NCBI RefSeq assembly: GCF_002356315.1
Contig: NZ_AP018164.1
Span: 4,650,001 to 4,714,000 of the forward strand
DNA length: 64,000 nucleotides
Direction: 5' to 3'
Source: Mycobacterium shigaense
Lineage (GTDB): Bacteria; Actinomycetota; Actinomycetes; Mycobacteriales; Mycobacteriaceae
Both the position numbers and the translations under genes were made by a program. Shown here piece after piece: positions 8,173 to 16,206 of the stretch. Each line of letters opens with the position of its first letter. Position 1 is the stretch's first letter. A model generated the notes under the pieces. It had not been told where the DNA came from. It did not search any database and worked only from the letters and a program-made list of their open reading frames with translations.

Positions 8173-9192
8173 GTGCCTTCGGTACAGCCGCAACCCGTGC
8201 TCGCGCCGTTGACGCCTGCCGCCATCTTTCTGGTAGCCACCATCGACGACGGCGGCGAAGCGGACGTGCACGACGCGCTGCCGGGCATATCTGGGTTGGT
8301 GCGGGCGATCGGCTTCCGGGACCCCACCAAGCGTCTGTCGGTGATCGCCTCGATCGGATCGGCCGCGTGGGACCGGTTGTTCGACGGGCCCCGGCCCGCC
8401 GAGTTGCATCCGTTCGTCGAGCTGACCGGCCCACGACACACCGCGCCGGCCACGCCCGGCGACCTTCTCTTCCACATCCGGGCCGAGACGTTGGACGTGT
8501 GTTTCGAGTTGGCCGGCCGCATTCTGAAGTCGATGGCCGGCGCGGTCACGGTGGTCGACGAGGTGCACGGCTTCAAGTTCTTCGACAATCGCGACCTGCT
8601 GGGCTTTGTCGACGGCACCGAAAACCCGGACGGCCCGATCGCCGTGAGCGTCACGGAGATCGGGGACGAAGACCCCGATTTCGCCGGCTCCTGCTACGTC
8701 CATGTGCAGAAGTACCTGCACGACATGCAGTCATGGGAATCCCTGTCCGTCACCGAGCAGGAGCAAGTGATCGGCCGCACCAAGCTCGACGACATCGAAC
8801 TCGACGACGACGTGAAGCCGGCCAACTCGCACATCGCGCTCAACGTGATCGAGGACGACGACGGCACCGAGCTCAAGATCGTGCGGCACAACATGCCGTT
8901 CGGTGAGCTCGGCAAGGACGAGTACGGCACTTACTTCATCGGCTACTCGCGCACGCCGGCGGTCACCGAACAAATGCTGAAAAACATGTTTCTGGGCGAT
9001 CCGCCGGGCAACACCGACCGGGTGCTGGACTTCTCCACCGCGGTCACCGGCGGCCTGTTCTTCTCGCCCACCGTCGATTTCCTCGACGACCCCCCGCCGT
9101 TGCCCGCGCCACCGGCGACCGGGCACCCGGCGGCGGCCACGTCTGCAGACGGCTCACTTTCGATCGGCAGCCTGAAAGGAACCACCTCATGA
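8173..9192 (+). CDS. dyp: DyP-type heme peroxidase, encapsulin cargo
   Basis: 339 residues from GTG 8173. Dye-decolourising peroxidase: the GXXDG motif is GFVDG (144-148, catalytic Asp147), with NSH giving the proximal heme ligand His220 and the distal Arg238 in IVRHNM. The spacing agrees with the remembered D153/H226/R244 of Rhodococcus DypB. It oxidises phenolic and dye substrates with peroxide. The C terminus ends in the encapsulation peptide DGSLSIGSLKG (326-336) after a Pro/Ala-rich linker, so it is packaged inside the encapsulin shell encoded next. The two genes overlap by 4 bases (ATGA), which implies translational coupling and matched stoichiometry. Matches Rv0799c. Confidence 0.96.
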   Translation: MPSVQPQPVLAPLTPAAIFLVATIDDGGEADVHDALPGISGLVRAIGFRDPTKRLSVIASIGSAAWDRLFDGPRPAELHPFVELTGPRHTAPATPGDLLFHIRAETLDVCFELAGRILKSMAGAVTVVDEVHGFKFFDNRDLLGFVDGTENPDGPIAVSVTEIGDEDPDFAGSCYVHVQKYLHDMQSWESLSVTEQEQVIGRTKLDDIELDDDVKPANSHIALNVIEDDDGTELKIVRHNMPFGELGKDEYGTYFIGYSRTPAVTEQMLKNMFLGDPPGNTDRVLDFSTAVTGGLFFSPTVDFLDDPPPLPAPPATGHPAAATSADGSLSIGSLKGTTS

Positions 9193-9989
9193 CGAACAAC
9201 CTCTATCGCAATCTGGCTCCGGTCACCGACGTCGCTTGGGGCGAAATCGAATTGGAGGCGACGCGGACGTTCAAGCGTCATATCGCGGGGCGCCGGGTTG
9301 TCGACGTCAGCGACCCCGGCGGACCGGTGACCGCCGCCGTGAGCACCGGCCGCCTGCGCGACGTCGAGGCACCCACCGGCGGTGTGGTTGCCCACCTGCG
9401 GGACAGTAAACCCCTTGTGCGGCTGCGGGTTCCGTTTACCCTATCGCGCGCCGAAATCGACAACGTCGAGCGCGGCGCGCAGGACGCCGACTGGGATCCG
9501 GTCAAGGAGGCCGCCAAGAAACTTGCGTTCGTCGAGGACCGGGCTATCTTCGAGGGTTACGCCGCTGCCTCGATCGAGGGTATCCGCTCCGCCAGCTCCA
9601 ACAAGTCGCTGACGCTGCCGTCGGATCCCCGCGAAATTCCCGACGTCGTCACTCAGGCGATTTCCGAACTGCGACTGGCCGGCGTCGACGGGCCTTACTC
9701 GGTGCTGCTGTCCGCCGACGTCTACACCAAGGTCAGCGAGACCACCGAGCACGGATATCCGATCCTCGAACACATCGACCGGCTGGTACCCGGGGACATC
9801 ATCTGGGCGCCGGCCATCGACGGCGCGTTCGTGCTGACCACCCGGGGCGGCGATTTCGATCTGCAGCTGGGAACCGATGTGTCGATCGGGTACACCAGCC
9901 ACGACGCGGACAGCGTCCAGTTGTATCTGCAGGAGACGCTGACATTCCTGTGCTACACCGCGGAGGCCGCCGTCCCACTGACGCCGTAG
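9189..9989 (+). CDS. cfp29: encapsulin nanocompartment shell protein (Cfp29-like)
   Basis: 266 residues with the family-1 encapsulin (HK97 phage capsid fold) pattern: MTNNLYRNLAPVTDVAW N-terminal helix that forms the cargo-binding surface, the RLRVPFTLSRAEIDNVERGAQDADWDPVKEAA spine helix region, and the E-loop/A-domain end GYTSHDADSVQLYLQETLTF. Sixty copies self-assemble into a protein shell of about 24 nm. In M. tuberculosis this protein (Rv0798c) is the culture-filtrate antigen Cfp29 and packages DyP. The preceding gene carries the matching targeting peptide. ATG 9189 overlaps the DyP stop. It is convergent with the next gene at a distance of 66 bases. Confidence 0.96.
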   Translation: MTNNLYRNLAPVTDVAWGEIELEATRTFKRHIAGRRVVDVSDPGGPVTAAVSTGRLRDVEAPTGGVVAHLRDSKPLVRLRVPFTLSRAEIDNVERGAQDADWDPVKEAAKKLAFVEDRAIFEGYAAASIEGIRSASSNKSLTLPSDPREIPDVVTQAISELRLAGVDGPYSVLLSADVYTKVSETTEHGYPILEHIDRLVPGDIIWAPAIDGAFVLTTRGGDFDLQLGTDVSIGYTSHDADSVQLYLQETLTFLCYTAEAAVPLTP

Positions 9990-10055
9990 CGGAACAAACG
10001 TCGACCGACCAGTACTGCACGCGACTGGCGGCCAGCGCGCGATCGCCGCTTAGCG

Positions 10056-11762
10056 CTACAGATCCAACACCAGGTCGCTGGCCGGGGCCGCAGCACAGAT
10101 CAACACCGTGCGCTGGTCGGGCGCCTCCAGCGGCGCTTGCACATACGTGGCGCTACCGGCCACCACTCCGGTCTCGCATACGTGACAGACGCCGCTGCGG
10201 CAGGAGAACCGGGTCGGGACGTCGCAGGCCTCCGCCAGCTCGAGGATCGAGGGGTAGCCGGCCGACCAGTTGACGCTGAGCCCGCTGCGCGCAAACGTGA
10301 TTGATGGCCCGGTACCCGACATCCCGGCGGGCGGGTGCGGCGCTCTGCGGGGCGCACCGTCGACGATGCCCGGGTTGACCGGCGGCAGCGCACCGAACAA
10401 CTCACTGTGGATGTTTGCGGCGTCGAGCCCGCATCCGATGAGCGCTTCGCGCATGTCGTTCATGAATTGTGTTGGGCCACAAAGGTATGCGATGGCATCG
10501 GGCGGCAACCCCAGCGCCGCGACGGCCGGCTGGCCCAGGCGTCCCTGGGTCTGCGTGAAAAACGTCAGCTGCCGGGCGCGCGGCAGCGACTCGACCAGGC
10601 TGGTGACTTCGTCTGCAAAAGCTTGGGTTTCGGGATTTCGCGTGGTGTGCAGCCACCAGATTTCGCGGGTGCTGCGCGCGGTCGACAGCGCGTGCAACAT
10701 CGCCAGGACGGGGGTGATGCCGATTCCCGCCGAGAGCAATACCACCGGGTCGGCACCGGCGGTCAGATAGAAATCGCCCCGCGGCGCGGCAGCCTCGATG
10801 ACCGATCCGGGTGCGGCGTGCTCATGCAGCCATCGGCTCACCAGTCCGTGATCTTCCCGCTTGACACTGATGCGGTACTCGCCCGCGCCGGGGTCGCCGG
10901 ACAGCGAGTAGCTGCGCAGCGGCGGCGGCTGTGCGGCACCGGTTATCCGCACGGTCAGATACTGACCGGCCGGCACCGGCGGCAACGCGCTGCAGTCGTC
11001 GGCGTGCAGATCGATCGACATCACCTGAGGGCTGTCCCGACGTATCGCGGTAACCCGCAGCGGGCGGAATCCCGCCCACCCGGGTTCATGACGTGGCGCA
11101 GTTGCGGACGCGGCGCTGATCTGCTCGTCCAGCATGTCGTTGAATGACTGTTGCCAGCCCGGGCTGAGCGCGGGAACGTCGATGACCTTGCGGAGTTGTC
11201 CGATGTCACGGTCGGGCAGATAGAGCAGCGCGTCGACGTCGGCGACGCTGAGCCCATGACGTCCGCGGCGGGTTCGCACGATGTCGTCGCCAGCACGCAC
11301 GTGACCTTCGGTGACGACGCGAAAATAGAAGCCCGGACGGTGCTGGGCCACAAGTAGATTGGGCATCTCGGGCTCGTTGAGCCGAAGACCGACCCGAAAG
11401 CAGGTGACCCGCGGTTGAGTCACCTCGAATTCGGCCTCGCCGATGCGGTAACGGTCGCCGATGCAGACTTCGCTATCGGCGAGCCCGGTGATGGTGAAGT
11501 TCTCGCCGAAGTGGCCCGGGACCAGGTCGCCGCGGTTGAGGTAGTTGCTCCAGAAGTCGTACGACTCGGTCTGGTACACCATGACGGCGCGTTGTTCGCC
11601 GCCGTGGCCGCCCAGATCGCCTTGGCCGTCCCCGTCGATGTTGAGCCGGCGCACCATCACCGGTCCCTCGACGGGTGTCTTCCAGATGCCGGTGTAGACG
11701 GTCTTGTCGTGCCAGTGCACGTTCTTGGGCATGCCCACGTTGACCGAAACAAGCCTGCCCAC
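10056..11762 (-). CDS. MOSC - ferredoxin reductase - 2Fe-2S fusion protein
   Basis: 568 residues, three modules. Residues 1 to about 165 are a YiiM-type MOSC domain (QPRVTCFRVG carries the conserved Cys), followed by a 3-alpha segment (GLSVADVDALL...). About 240-470 is a ferredoxin-NADP reductase-like unit with RSYSLSG for FAD, LLSAGIGITPVLAML for the pyridine nucleotide and YLCGPTQFM. About 485-568 is a plant-type 2Fe-2S ferredoxin with FSCRSGVCHVC and a final LICA Cys. The layout suggests electron transfer from NAD(P)H through FAD and the cluster to a molybdenum-cofactor or N-hydroxylated substrate, as for YiiM/YcbX-type detoxification; this is inference. GTG 11762 follows GAGGAGG; an in-frame ATG 33 bases upstream is the alternative. 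Confidence 0.85.
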   Translation of the reverse strand: MGRLVSVNVGMPKNVHWHDKTVYTGIWKTPVEGPVMVRRLNIDGDGQGDLGGHGGEQRAVMVYQTESYDFWSNYLNRGDLVPGHFGENFTITGLADSEVCIGDRYRIGEAEFEVTQPRVTCFRVGLRLNEPEMPNLLVAQHRPGFYFRVVTEGHVRAGDDIVRTRRGRHGLSVADVDALLYLPDRDIGQLRKVIDVPALSPGWQQSFNDMLDEQISAASATAPRHEPGWAGFRPLRVTAIRRDSPQVMSIDLHADDCSALPPVPAGQYLTVRITGAAQPPPLRSYSLSGDPGAGEYRISVKREDHGLVSRWLHEHAAPGSVIEAAAPRGDFYLTAGADPVVLLSAGIGITPVLAMLHALSTARSTREIWWLHTTRNPETQAFADEVTSLVESLPRARQLTFFTQTQGRLGQPAVAALGLPPDAIAYLCGPTQFMNDMREALIGCGLDAANIHSELFGALPPVNPGIVDGAPRRAPHPPAGMSGTGPSITFARSGLSVNWSAGYPSILELAEACDVPTRFSCRSGVCHVCETGVVAGSATYVQAPLEAPDQRTVLICAAAPASDLVLDL

Positions 11763-11798
11763 AGCGCCTCCTCGGTTTGCCCGAGCCTCGCGCAAAGC

Positions 11799-12515
11799 CT
11801 ACGTCAGCGGTTCTCCGCCGTCGACCTTGAGCGTCATGCCGGTCATGAATGTGTTGGTCATGGCGAACAACACGGCACCGGCCACGTCGTCGGGGGTTCC
11901 GATGCGCCCGACGGGGTTGCCGGCGGCGACGTGCCGGAAGTAGTCACGCTTGCCGTCCATGCCGAGCGCGTCCCAGGCGCCGGTGTCGATCACCCCGGGC
12001 GAGATCGCGTTGACCCTGATCGGAGCGAGCTCCACAGCAAGCCAGCGAGCGAGGAAGTCGACCGCTCCGTTGGTGATGCCCACCCCCAGATACCCGACGT
12101 TGTGCTTGAACGCATGGACCCCGGCGAACAAGACGAACGATCCGCCCGGATTGACTTGGGCAACATAGGCTTTCGCTAACATCGTAGGCCCGATGACCTT
12201 GGTGTCGAAAGACAGCTGAAGGTTGGAACGGTCCAGGTCGGCCAGGTTGCCGCGCGCGCGTGCCGAGGCCGTCGACACCAGGTGATCGACGGCGCCCGTT
12301 CGCTCGACGAGCGCGGCGATCGACGCATCGTCGGTCAAGTCGACCACCTCCGCGTCGATGCCGGTCTCGGAGTAAGCGTCGGCGAGTTTGCCCCGGTCCC
12401 GTCCCGCCGCGATGACATGCGCGCCCTCCGCGTGCGCCAGCAAAGCAACCGCACGCGCGATTCCGCTGCCACGGCCGACGACCAAAACGGTCTTGTCCTG
12501 CAACGTGTTCCCCAT
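11799..12515 (-). CDS. atypical short-chain dehydrogenase/reductase
   Basis: 238 residues. The N-terminal nucleotide-binding motif is VLVVGRGSGIARA, an SDR-like Gly-rich turn, and the C-terminal end (NAISPGVIDTG, GTPDDVAGAVLFAMTNTFMTGMTLKVDGGEPL) is classical SDR. The catalytic YxxxK is not intact: the segment reads VGYLGVGITNGAVD, with Gly where Lys is expected. Activity may be altered or absent. It is divergent from the alpha/beta hydrolase, and a TGGG-N8-CCCA palindrome sits 22-38 bases upstream with a TATTAT -10 just beyond it. It therefore belongs to the regulon of the two TetR genes at 13.6-15.0 kb. Start ATG 12515 follows CGGAGGGA. Confidence 0.82.
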   Translation of the reverse strand: MGNTLQDKTVLVVGRGSGIARAVALLAHAEGAHVIAAGRDRGKLADAYSETGIDAEVVDLTDDASIAALVERTGAVDHLVSTASARARGNLADLDRSNLQLSFDTKVIGPTMLAKAYVAQVNPGGSFVLFAGVHAFKHNVGYLGVGITNGAVDFLARWLAVELAPIRVNAISPGVIDTGAWDALGMDGKRDYFRHVAAGNPVGRIGTPDDVAGAVLFAMTNTFMTGMTLKVDGGEPLT

Positions 12516-12537
12516 CCGCACTCCCTCCGGGACAAAA

Positions 12538-12553
12538 TGGGATGTACAGCCCA
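12538..12553. promoter_or_regulatory. TGGG-N8-CCCA operator, site A
   Basis: TGGGATGTACAGCCCA, upstream of the SDR start at 12515. On the minus strand TATTAT (12553-12558) could be its -10, so the site would cover the start point. A weaker second half-pair follows at about 12559. Confidence 0.65.
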
Positions 12554-12622
12554 TAATATGGGCGGGTAGGCCGGCGGTCAACTCGTACAGAGCTGTTGCG
12601 GGATTTCGAGTTTGGTGCATAC

Positions 12623-12638
12623 TGGGTTGCACATCCCA
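12623..12638. promoter_or_regulatory. TGGG-N8-CCCA operator, site B
   Basis: TGGGTTGCACATCCCA, 37-52 bases upstream of the hydrolase ATG at 12676. A CCCAA-A-TTGGG palindrome (12635-12645) overlaps its right arm. Confidence 0.65.
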
Positions 12639-12675
12639 AATTGGGCACGATCCGAGACGGTGCAGGAGGCATCTC

Positions 12676-13545
12676 ATGCCGGTTGTTCATCACCGCTACG
12701 CGACCGTAGACGGTCATCGGCTGTTCTACCGTGAAGCCGGCGATCCGGCGGCTCCCGCCGTTGTCCTGCTGCACGGCTTTCCGACGAGTTCGTTCATGTT
12801 CCGGAATCTGATCCCGGCGCTTGCCGACCGCTACCACGTGATCGCACCCGACCACCTCGGGTTCGGCCTGTCCGACGCGCCGTCCGTCGAGGAGTTCGAC
12901 TACACATTCGACGCGCTGACCGACCTGACGGCGGGCCTGCTGCGCGGGCTCGCCGCCGACCGGTACGCAATCTACGTCCAGGACTACGGCGCCCCGATCG
13001 GATGGCGGCTGGCGCTGCGCGATCCGTCGGCCATCACGGCGATCATCAGCCAGAACGGCAATGCCTACGACGCCGGATTCGTGGAGAGCTTCTGGAAGAT
13101 CGTCGAGGAATACCAACGGGAGCAGACTCCCGACACCGAGGCGCCGATGCGCAACTTCCTGACGCTGGATGCCACCCGCTGGCAGTACGTCACCGGCGTA
13201 CCGGACGAGACGCTGGTCGACCCCGACGCCTGGCATCACGACTACGCCCTGCTGTCCCGCCCCGGCAACGACCTGGTGCAGCTGAAACTGTTCCGTGACT
13301 ACGCCACCAACGCGCCGATGTACCCGCGGGTGCACGAGTACTTGCGCGCCAGCCAGGTGCCGCTGCTGGCGGTCTGGGGCCGCGGGGACGAGATCTTCGG
13401 GCCGGCCGGGGCTGAGGCGTTCGCCGACGACCTGCCTGACGCCGAGATCCATCTGCTCGAGGGCGGACACTTCCTGCTGGAGTCCGCGCTCGACGAGGTC
13501 GCCGGGCTGATTCGCACGTTCCTCGGGGAACGCGTGTCCACCTGA
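12676..13545 (+). CDS. alpha/beta-hydrolase with Asp nucleophile (haloalkane dehalogenase/epoxide hydrolase-like)
   Basis: 289 residues. LLHGFPTSSFMFRNL is the oxyanion region (HGFP). The nucleophile elbow reads YVQDYGAPIG with Asp103 in place of Ser, as in haloalkane dehalogenases, fluoroacetate dehalogenases and epoxide hydrolases. AVWGRGDEIFGP and EGGHFLLES supply the acid and the His. The residue after the nucleophile is Tyr, not the halide-binding Trp of classical haloalkane dehalogenases, so dehalogenase activity is uncertain. AGGAGG lies 6 bases before ATG 12676. It is the first gene of a forward run with two TetR genes, an oxidoreductase and a HAD hydrolase, behind operator site B. 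Confidence 0.82.
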   Translation: MPVVHHRYATVDGHRLFYREAGDPAAPAVVLLHGFPTSSFMFRNLIPALADRYHVIAPDHLGFGLSDAPSVEEFDYTFDALTDLTAGLLRGLAADRYAIYVQDYGAPIGWRLALRDPSAITAIISQNGNAYDAGFVESFWKIVEEYQREQTPDTEAPMRNFLTLDATRWQYVTGVPDETLVDPDAWHHDYALLSRPGNDLVQLKLFRDYATNAPMYPRVHEYLRASQVPLLAVWGRGDEIFGPAGAEAFADDLPDAEIHLLEGGHFLLESALDEVAGLIRTFLGERVST

Positions 13546-13574
13546 CCGCGACCCGCGGACGGCACGGCCGGCAA

Positions 13575-13590
13575 TGGGCTGGATATCCCA
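13575..13590. promoter_or_regulatory. TGGG-N8-CCCA operator, site C
   Basis: TGGGCTGGATATCCCA, 33-48 bases before TetR ATG 13624, overlapping the expected -35 zone of its leaderless promoter. Confidence 0.65.
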
Positions 13591-13611
13591 TATTCGGCGG
13601 TGTTCGCGGGT

Positions 13612-13617
13612 TAGCCT
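13612..13617 (+). promoter_or_regulatory. -10 hexamer TAGCCT, leaderless TetR gene
   Basis: TAGCCT ends 6 bases before ATG 13624. Together with site C it gives a complete autoregulated promoter. Confidence 0.5.
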
Positions 13618-13623
13618 GACGCG

Positions 13624-14316
13624 ATGGCCCATCCCGATGTTCACGACGAACAACGGTTGACCGCCAAGGGGCGCGCCACCCGCGACAGGATCGTGCAGGC
13701 GGCCGCCGAACTGATCGTCACCCAGGGGCTGTCGGCCGCGAACATGGAGAATGTCCGTAAAGCCGCATCGGTCAGCGGCTCTCAGCTCGCCCACTACTTC
13801 GCCGACAAGGGCGCCCTGATTCGCGCGGTCGTCCGGCGCCAGATCGGCGTGGTGCTGGACTTCCATCGCCAGCCCAAGCTCGGCGAGCTGGATTCGTTCG
13901 ATGACTTCGAGCGGTGGATCGATCTCAACCTGCGCTACCTCAGGCGCATCGGAACCTCCGGCGGCACAACGACTTACCATGCCCTGGCCGCACAGTTGGC
14001 GAAGTCCGACGAGGCAACGCGGCGCTCCTTGGGCGACGGCTACTGGCAGTGGGTCGAGTTGCTCGAAGCGGCGATTCGGCGAATGAAAGACAGCGGCGTA
14101 CTACAGGCTGCGGCGGACCCACGACGTCTGGCGTTGGTCATCGTCACCGCCCACCAGGGCGGCGCGACCCTGGCCTTCACCTATCGGGCCGAATGGCCAC
14201 ACGCGGATGCCACCCGATTCGGTGTCAACTATCTACGGATGTTCGCCGCCGATCCCGCCGAACGGATGCCGCGCCCCGCGCGCCGGCCCCGCCGCGGCCG
14301 CGGCACGGCGCCGTGA
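13624..14316 (+). CDS. TetR-family regulator, first of tandem pair
   Basis: 230 residues. The DNA-binding domain has RDRIVQAAAELIV and MENVRKAASVSGSQLAHYFADK: the recognition helix carries GSQLAHYF, close to the GSQIAHYF of the next gene, so the two proteins probably read the same palindrome. Ligand-domain landmarks LDFHRQPKLGELDS and TAHQGGATLAF are also shared with the neighbour. The C terminus is a Pro/Arg-rich tail. The gene has its own leaderless promoter under operator site C, and its stop overlaps the GTG of the second TetR gene (GTGA), so the two are translationally coupled. Confidence 0.9.
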   Translation: MAHPDVHDEQRLTAKGRATRDRIVQAAAELIVTQGLSAANMENVRKAASVSGSQLAHYFADKGALIRAVVRRQIGVVLDFHRQPKLGELDSFDDFERWIDLNLRYLRRIGTSGGTTTYHALAAQLAKSDEATRRSLGDGYWQWVELLEAAIRRMKDSGVLQAAADPRRLALVIVTAHQGGATLAFTYRAEWPHADATRFGVNYLRMFAADPAERMPRPARRPRRGRGTAP

Positions 14317-14984
14317 GCGACAGCAACACAGCGCGGTTCACCAGCAAAGGTCTGGCGACACGGGCACGCATCATCGAGGTCGCCGCCCGACTGATGTTCC
14401 GGCGCGGCGTGGCCAACACCAGCATCGACGAGGTACGCAAGACCGCCGGCGTCGGCGGGTCGCAGATCGCGCACTACTTCCGGGACAAGCGCGAGCTGAC
14501 CCGCCAGGTCATCGCCACCCGCAGCGGCGATGTCGTCGCGTTCCACACCCAGCCACAGCTCCGCGCGCTGGACAGCATCGAAGCGCTGCAGGCCTGGGCC
14601 GACGCGTGCGTCGCCGACGTCGACACCGTCTACCGGGTGGGCGGCTGCGTATACGGTTCGCTGGCCGGCGAATTGATCGATTCCGACGAAGAGGTTCGTG
14701 ACGATCTGGCCGACGGGTACGACCGGTGGCTTGAGCTGTTCCGGGCGGGTCTCACAACGATGCGCCAGCACGGGGAGCTGCGGCCCGATGCCGATCCGCG
14801 ACACCTCGCGGTGTCGCTGGTCGTCGCGCACCAGGGCGGAGCGATGATCACCCACACCACCGGCGACGCCGAGCCGCTACGGGTCGCCGTCAATGCCGCC
14901 GTCGAGTACGTGCGATCCTTTGGACCCCAGCCCGAATCGGGCAAGCGCCGGCCGCGTTCGGCTCGACGCCAACCCAAGTCCTAG
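14313..14984 (+). CDS. TetR-family regulator, second of tandem pair
   Basis: 223 residues from GTG 14313, which overlaps the previous stop by 4 bases. RARIIEVAARLMFRRG and IDEVRKTAGVGGSQIAHYFRDK form the DNA-binding domain. AFHTQPQLRALDS and VAHQGGAMITH match the paralogue upstream, so the pair probably arose by tandem duplication and may heterodimerise or answer different ligands at common operators. The tail is Arg/Lys-rich (GKRRPRSARRQPKS). Downstream, two operator copies (D, D2) precede the zinc-type oxidoreductase. Confidence 0.9.
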   Translation: MSDSNTARFTSKGLATRARIIEVAARLMFRRGVANTSIDEVRKTAGVGGSQIAHYFRDKRELTRQVIATRSGDVVAFHTQPQLRALDSIEALQAWADACVADVDTVYRVGGCVYGSLAGELIDSDEEVRDDLADGYDRWLELFRAGLTTMRQHGELRPDADPRHLAVSLVVAHQGGAMITHTTGDAEPLRVAVNAAVEYVRSFGPQPESGKRRPRSARRQPKS

Positions 14985-15006
14985 GGTGGGCTCGGCTGGA
15001 CAACTT

Positions 15007-15022
15007 TGGGCTGCGTCGCCCA
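15007..15022. promoter_or_regulatory. TGGG-N8-CCCA operator, site D
   Basis: TGGGCTGCGTCGCCCA, the first of two copies before the oxidoreductase gene. Copies D and D2 are 22 bases apart, about two helical turns. Confidence 0.6.
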
Positions 15023-15028
15023 TAATAA

Positions 15029-15044
15029 TGGGCTATACAACCCA
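15029..15044. promoter_or_regulatory. TGGG-N8-CCCA operator, site D2
   Basis: TGGGCTATACAACCCA, 22 bases downstream of site D and about 73 bases before ATG 15118. Confidence 0.65.
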
Positions 15045-15117
15045 GTTATGTCCGCTCTGGGATCGAGTCCGCTTCGATCTCCCGGTTGGCACCGACGATT
15101 CGAACAGAGGCAACGCC

Positions 15118-16167
15118 ATGAGTCAGGCCGGGAATACCACTGCCGCACTGCCCACCCACCCGGCCGTGGTCCGCGAACAGGCCGGCGGGGAGACGATGCG
15201 CGCGATCATCCTGACGGGGTTCGGCGGGCTCGACCGCCTGGTCTATACCGACCTACCCAAGCCGCTGCCCAAGACCGGCGAAGTGGTGATCCAGGTCAAA
15301 GGCTTCGGCATCAACCACGCCGAGCTACACATGCGCCGGGGCGAGTGGGCCGAAGCCGCCGAGGTCAGCGGCATCGAATGCGTGGGCCTGGTCGACTCGT
15401 GCCCCGGCGGCGAGTTTCCGGTGGGCGCTACCGTCGCGGCCCTGATGGGCGGCCTGGGCCGGACGATCAACGGCAGCTATGCCGAATACACCCGGGTGCG
15501 CACCGCGAACGTCGCGCTGATCGAATCCGACTTACCCTGGTCAGGTTTGGCCGCGCTGCCGGAGACCTACGCGACCGCGTGGACCTGCCTGTTTCGCAAC
15601 CTCGATCTGACGGCCGGGCAGACACTGGTGATCCGCGGTGCGACGTCGGCACTGGGTCAGGCCGCACTCAAGATGTCCGTCGCCGTGGGCGCGGACGTCA
15701 TCGCCACGGCGCGCAGCGAGAGCCGCTTTCCCATGTTGGAGGCACTGGGCGCGTCGCGCGCTGAATTGGAACGGCCCGACCTCGCCGCCCATATCACCGA
15801 GGCCAAGCGGATCGACGCCGTCCTCGATCTCGTCGGCAACAGCACCATCCTCGATTCGCTGGACATGCTGGGTCGGGGAGGCAGCGCCTGCCTGGCGGGC
15901 TGGCTGGGCGGGCTTGCCCCGATCGGTGACTTCAACCCGTTGGCACGCATGCCCAGTGGCGTGAGCTTCAGCTTCTTCGCCAGTCCGCACTTCGGAAACC
16001 CCGGTTTCGAAGTTTCCGACGTACCGTTGAGCGACATCGCGCAGCAGGTAGCCGACGGCAAGCTCGACGCCAAGCCGGCCCGGGTTTTCTCCTTCGACCA
16101 GATTCGCGAGGCCCACCAGGCCGCGGAGGACGGCGCCGGCGGCAAGGTCGTCGTCGTGATGGACTGA
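15118..16167 (+). CDS. zinc-type alcohol dehydrogenase-like / quinone oxidoreductase (MDR)
   Basis: 349 residues from ATG 15118 (GAGG 9 bases upstream); MRAIILTGFGG at ATG 15196 is an equally conventional start. GroES-like N-terminal half (GEVVIQVKGFGINHAELHMRRGEW) and Rossmann half (LVIRGATSALGQAALKMSVAVGADVIATARSE) give the medium-chain reductase family, which oxidises alcohols or reduces quinones and enones with NADPH. The Cys/His set of the catalytic zinc is not seen, favouring the zinc-free quinone-reductase branch. Operator copies D and D2 lie upstream, and a HAD hydrolase follows after 39 bases. Confidence 0.82.
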   Translation: MSQAGNTTAALPTHPAVVREQAGGETMRAIILTGFGGLDRLVYTDLPKPLPKTGEVVIQVKGFGINHAELHMRRGEWAEAAEVSGIECVGLVDSCPGGEFPVGATVAALMGGLGRTINGSYAEYTRVRTANVALIESDLPWSGLAALPETYATAWTCLFRNLDLTAGQTLVIRGATSALGQAALKMSVAVGADVIATARSESRFPMLEALGASRAELERPDLAAHITEAKRIDAVLDLVGNSTILDSLDMLGRGGSACLAGWLGGLAPIGDFNPLARMPSGVSFSFFASPHFGNPGFEVSDVPLSDIAQQVADGKLDAKPARVFSFDQIREAHQAAEDGAGGKVVVVMD

Positions 16168-16206
16168 CGGCGCAGTCAAGCTGACTTCGCCGAGAGGGGG
16201 CGCTCG

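Noticed and set aside
11944..13980. 678-codon minus-strand frame across SDR, hydrolase and TetR
   Set aside because: Antisense to the hydrolase and TetR genes and shifted against the SDR; no recognisable domain.
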